NCBI GenBank assembly: GCA_011037195.1
Contig: JAAEAF010000649.1
Coordinates: 62,001 to 126,000 of the forward strand
Length of the DNA: 64,000 nucleotides
Direction: 5' to 3'
DNA from: Triatoma infestans
Lineage: Eukaryota; Arthropoda; Insecta; Hemiptera; Reduviidae
The notes under the pieces are model-generated. The model did no database searches, had not been told where the DNA came from, and was given only the letters and a program-made list of their open reading frames with translations. Each line of letters begins with the position of its first letter. Position 1 is the first letter of the stretch. Positions 61,241 through 64,000 of the stretch are shown piece after piece. The translations under genes were made by a program, and so were the position numbers.

Positions 61241-61689
61241 TTATGACAGACAGAAATTCAAGAGAATGACAACAACAAGAATCAATCACTTACGGAAGAT
61301 AAGTCTGCAATTAAACAATTCCGCACTACCGCTTATAGGATGCTTTTCTGATTGAGCCTGGAAACATAAGCTTTGTTTAAAAAAAAATCTCAACTGATAC
61401 ATAAACTCGGACTCATAATGAAACGCTTCAAATAGGTTGTTGAGCTAATAGGAAAAAAATCTAAGGATCGCATCTGACGATATTGGAAGGAGAAGTCAAG
61501 GAGAGGAGTAGAAGTGGACTTTTGCTTAAAAGGCAACTTTCTCCCTAATTCTGTCATTCACATGCCATTCCAAAAAACCATCAACGTTCAACGACCATCG
61601 TTCTAACGCCCCACTCTGCCAGTCAGTTTGTCATTCTCTTATCACGCTACCGACTCCTCTTTTTAACATATAATTGCACTCTGAAAATA

Positions 61690-61850
61690 TAAACTGATTT
61701 TGCTCTGTGCAACTGTGTTATCACACTGTTTTAAGACATCCTAATAATAGGGCGAACGCCCGAAACTGGTCGACGAGCTCAGGCTATCACGGAAAATATT
61801 TCTGATGCTTTCCAGCTCTGCAGACACAACCACAACAACTAAAATAAGTT
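61690..61850 (+). mobile_element. Inverted-repeat retroelement, single arm
   Basis: Holds one arm only: TTTGCTCTGTGCAACTGTG, the motif at 61736-61777 (CTAATAA, T, AGGGCGAACGCCC, GAAA, CTGG, TC) and the tail GATGCTTTCCAGCTCTGCAG. The left arm is absent, so this copy cannot form the long hairpin. Confidence 0.6.
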
Positions 61851-62749
61851 TATTTATAGCCCAAAATAAGTACTAAAATTAATAACTAGATAATCTTTTT
61901 TAGAATTAAAATTTAGAAGAATTAAAATTTGTCCAAAATAGTTTTGTTTATAAAGAATTACTAAAGAATTATTATTTACAAACTGTGTAGGCTAAAGAAC
62001 ATTATGTAATTATAAATGTTCATGAAGAGTTTAATGAGAAACTATTAAAGAATTACTCATTCTAAATACCAATAGTTTACTATTAGACGGAAATATGACT
62101 ACAACAAACTGATAATAAAATTCTTTTGAATGAAATCGCAGAGTTATTTTTAAGTACATACTAATTTCATTTCTGTCACATAAAAGTAAATTTTTAAATA
62201 CTTAAATACAGGTTATATAATATGTACATATACATTTATTTGAAATATATCTACCGTTTGTTTGTATTGTGATATATAATTTTCTAAATTAATCTTAATA
62301 AAAAATAGAAAAGAAGTATTCATAAAAAAATGCATCAAGAACTATGAGAAGTGCCATTATTAAGCAACAGAAGTGTTATCCTTCACTTCATACATAAGTG
62401 TGGTGTGTGGTGACAGAAACATTAACCAACTGATAGTCTTACAGTAACGATGGATAAAAGATGGTATGGAACTATTTTGGAGACAGTCCTAAACAAAAAT
62501 AATGCGATTCTGGCTGAAGGATTTTGGACAACACCTTCATGTTAGATCTATTTCTTCCAGATAATTAAAAAGGATATCTCTTGACCTTTCTGAGGTTTTT
62601 CATTTTACTAATTATTTTCTTCATATACAAAAATTATATGTAGAGTCCATTAAGCTAAAAACCAAGAAGCTAAAAACATTTCTTCCATTCTTATCGTTGA
62701 AAATTCAATTTTAAAAATCTAATATGATCGCAAATACATCTAAATTTGG

Positions 62750-62902
62750 ATTTTCACTTTCTCTTACTGTTGATAAGAGGGAAGTATTACGATGGTGTCA
62801 AATTTCCAATATTGAGTGTGTTCACCGGAAATACACATTTTGATAGATTTTTGGAAATTGCTCTCCCTTCCTCCATCAATCTTATCACACCCTCTGTCGC
62901 TC

Positions 62903-62938
<36 letters not shown>

Positions 62939-63110
62939 AGAGAGAGAGACAGACAGAGAGAGAGAGTATGTGATCAGTATAACTCAAGAACGGAAAATCG
63001 CTAAAAGTTCATAACTTGATATTTAATTTAAGTTTTCTACAATCGGATCCGACAATATTGTTTTGGTCAAAATTGGTCAACCGCAATTACCACGTGACTA
63101 AAAGGATTTT
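62750..63110 (-). repeat. Rep-A 3' part, minus orientation
   Basis: The hairpin end ACTTTCTCTTACTGTTGATA is at 62756. Then CACCGGAAATACACATTTTG, the GT/GA microsatellite, GTATAACTCAAGAACGGAAA and CAACCGCAATTACCACGTG follow in reversed family order. Confidence 0.65.
62902..62966. repeat. Microsatellite (GT)n (GA)n inside Rep-A
   Basis: About 15 GT units followed by GA and GACA variants. It sits where other Rep-A copies carry ACATACACACAC-type sequence, so it is probably an expansion of an internal element motif. Confidence 0.9.
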
Positions 63111-63182
63111 TTAATTTATTGCATTTTTTTTTTTTTAAGGTCTTAAACGATTTTCCAAAGCTGTTATTCCAACTACGTTCTC

Positions 63183-63455
63183 AAGCGTTGGTCTAGTTCA
63201 TCTAGTCTAAATATGTCTAGTAGGGCTAGCGCACTCGCCTTTCGTGCGAGAATCCAGAGTTCGATTCCCGCTAGGGCAAAGTCGGTGTTGACCCAGCATC
63301 ATGATAAAAAGTGGGAAGCTACAGTTAATAGCGGCCTAGGTAGCGAAGGCCGGAACTAAAACGGTGTGGGACCTGCTTACTACACGCCCCCCTATTCAAA
63401 TCGCCTTCTGGCAAGCTTTGGCCATTTATGGGCTGTTGCGCCATAGGCGGGTAGG
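63183..63455 (+). mobile_element. tRNA-derived SINE, family 2, best-preserved copy
   Basis: The head has GGCTAGCGCACTCGCCTTTC and an intact B box GTTCGATTCCC. The body motifs are AAGTCGGTGTTGACCCAGCA, GGCCTAGGTAGCGAAGGCCG and TTATGGGCTGTTGCGCC. Confidence 0.85.
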
Positions 63456-63604
63456 GAGGTTATTCCAACTACACATATTTGAAACATATATTAACTAAAA
63501 CTTTTTTAATTTGAAACATTTTTCAAAGAATAATTCGTTTTATGAAAGTTTTGGTTTGTGGAGAGGTGGACATTACAATCTTCTCTAATAGTGTCATTCC
63601 AATA

Positions 63605-64000
63605 TACGAGGCATATCCAGTAAGTAAGTGTACTGAATTTTTGTAGGTTACAAGAATTTTTATTTGAACAAAAAAATTACCTGGTTACATTAGTACATAT
63701 GTATATGTAAGCTATTTTTCGACATAGTCACCATTCCTCTCAATGCAGGTGGTGAACCGGGGTATTAATTTTTTGATGCCTTCCTCGAAGTAGTTTCCCG
63801 CCAACACCTTCGTCCACTTCTCCACCTCCCCCTTCACCTCCTCGTCGGTTGAAAACCTTTTTCCACCCATGTGCATCTTCAGGGAGGTAAAGAGATAGTA
63901 ATCTGAAGGTGCTAGGTCAGGGAAATGCGCGGGTTGGTTCAGGACATCCCATTTAAACGAGGCAAGCAGTTCCTTCGTGGCGTTGGCCGTGTGTGGTCTG
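63605..64000 (-). mobile_element. Mariner, fourth family, 3' part cut by the window edge
   Basis: The end TACGAGGCATATCCAGTAAG at 63605 abuts TA on its left. The minus-strand transposase C-terminus lies inside. The rest lies beyond 64000. Confidence 0.88.
63712..64000 (-). CDS. Mariner transposase, C-terminal 95 residues, intact as far as visible
   Basis: An open frame with no stop runs from the window edge to TAG at 63712. It reads RPHTANATKELLASFKWDVL, NQPAHFPDLAPSDYYLFTSL, KMHMGGKRFSTDEEVKGEVE and onward, ending ERNGDYVEK. The Asp of PSDYYLF is the third catalytic residue of the mariner D34D triad. If the residues just outside the window are the usual DNA before RPHT, the spacing from the second Asp is exactly 34. 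Transposases of this family cut and paste their element at TA. This is the only mariner frame in the window without damage in the visible part, so it may be the youngest. Whether the N-terminal part is intact cannot be seen. Confidence 0.85.
   Translation of the reverse strand, partial: RPHTANATKELLASFKWDVLNQPAHFPDLAPSDYYLFTSLKMHMGGKRFSTDEEVKGEVEKWTKVLAGNYFEEGIKKLIPRFTTCIERNGDYVEK

Larger units (their letters stand above)
25038..64000 (-). other. Probable first coding intron of the myosin gene, at least 39 kb
   Basis: No exon encoding the expected N-terminal SH3-like region or the RYYSGLIY segment is visible on the minus strand between 25038 and 64000, so the region is inferred to be one intron, possibly with unseen 5' non-coding exons. 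It is filled with mariners, non-LTR fragments, SINEs, Rep-A copies, inverted-repeat elements and microsatellites listed separately. Stretches with nothing recognised include 25050-25780, 40000-41250, 47540-49780, 50250-51140, 54700-55180, 58200-58560, 59560-60600 and 61840-62700. All of these are AT-rich. Confidence 0.65.

Noticed and set aside
25038..64000. Search for the N-terminal SH3-like exon of the myosin
   Set aside because: No minus-strand segment matched the conserved N-terminal myosin segments (the region before RYYSGLIY), so none is annotated.

Overview
The window is AT-rich, intron- and transposon-dense eukaryotic DNA. Insect-type mariner elements, non-LTR retrotransposons, tRNA-derived SINEs and an insect-like non-muscle myosin point to an arthropod, most likely an insect with a large repeat-rich genome. 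I cannot name the species.

The only host gene I can support is a non-muscle myosin II heavy chain (zipper type) on the minus strand. Ten constitutive coding exons lie between 25037 and 618 and join in frame with canonical GT/AG borders. Together they give 1568 nt of motor domain, from the segment just before the P-loop ([14 protein letters not shown]) to FGARTR. The N-terminal exon lies upstream, beyond 64000, and the rest of the head, neck and rod lies downstream, below position 1. Inside the 9.6-kb intron that interrupts surface loop 1 are two candidate microexons of 24 nt (AQNQALII) and 15 nt (PTNFA). Both are in phase and both are preceded by long AG-free tracts, which suggests regulated splicing of loop 1.

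Region by region: 1-8800 holds eight compact exons with a few SINEs. 8800-18400 is the loop-1 intron, with the microexons, a LINE scrap, a hammerhead-like motif and SINEs. 18500-24900 holds a long-TIR MITE, nested non-LTR fragments, SINEs and a deleted mariner that ends 39 bp from a splice donor. 25038-64000 is a single intron of at least 39 kb, filled with a second deleted mariner, two further mariner families, non-LTR remnants, SINEs, microsatellites, a dominant dispersed repeat (called Rep-A here) and a family of inverted-repeat retroelements. The right edge cuts through a mariner whose visible transposase C-terminus is intact.

The least expected structure is the inverted-repeat element family (27.2, 34.6, 38.8, 56.6 and 61.7 kb). 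Each arm carries a motif matching the hammerhead ribozyme core: CTGANGA, stem II, GAAA, a minimal CC/GG stem III, then a UC cleavage dinucleotide and a short stem I. There is one extra U before stem II. One copy is flanked by a 13-bp target-site duplication, as expected of target-primed retroelements such as Penelope-like elements. Another copy forms an 813-bp hairpin inside a Rep-A copy.
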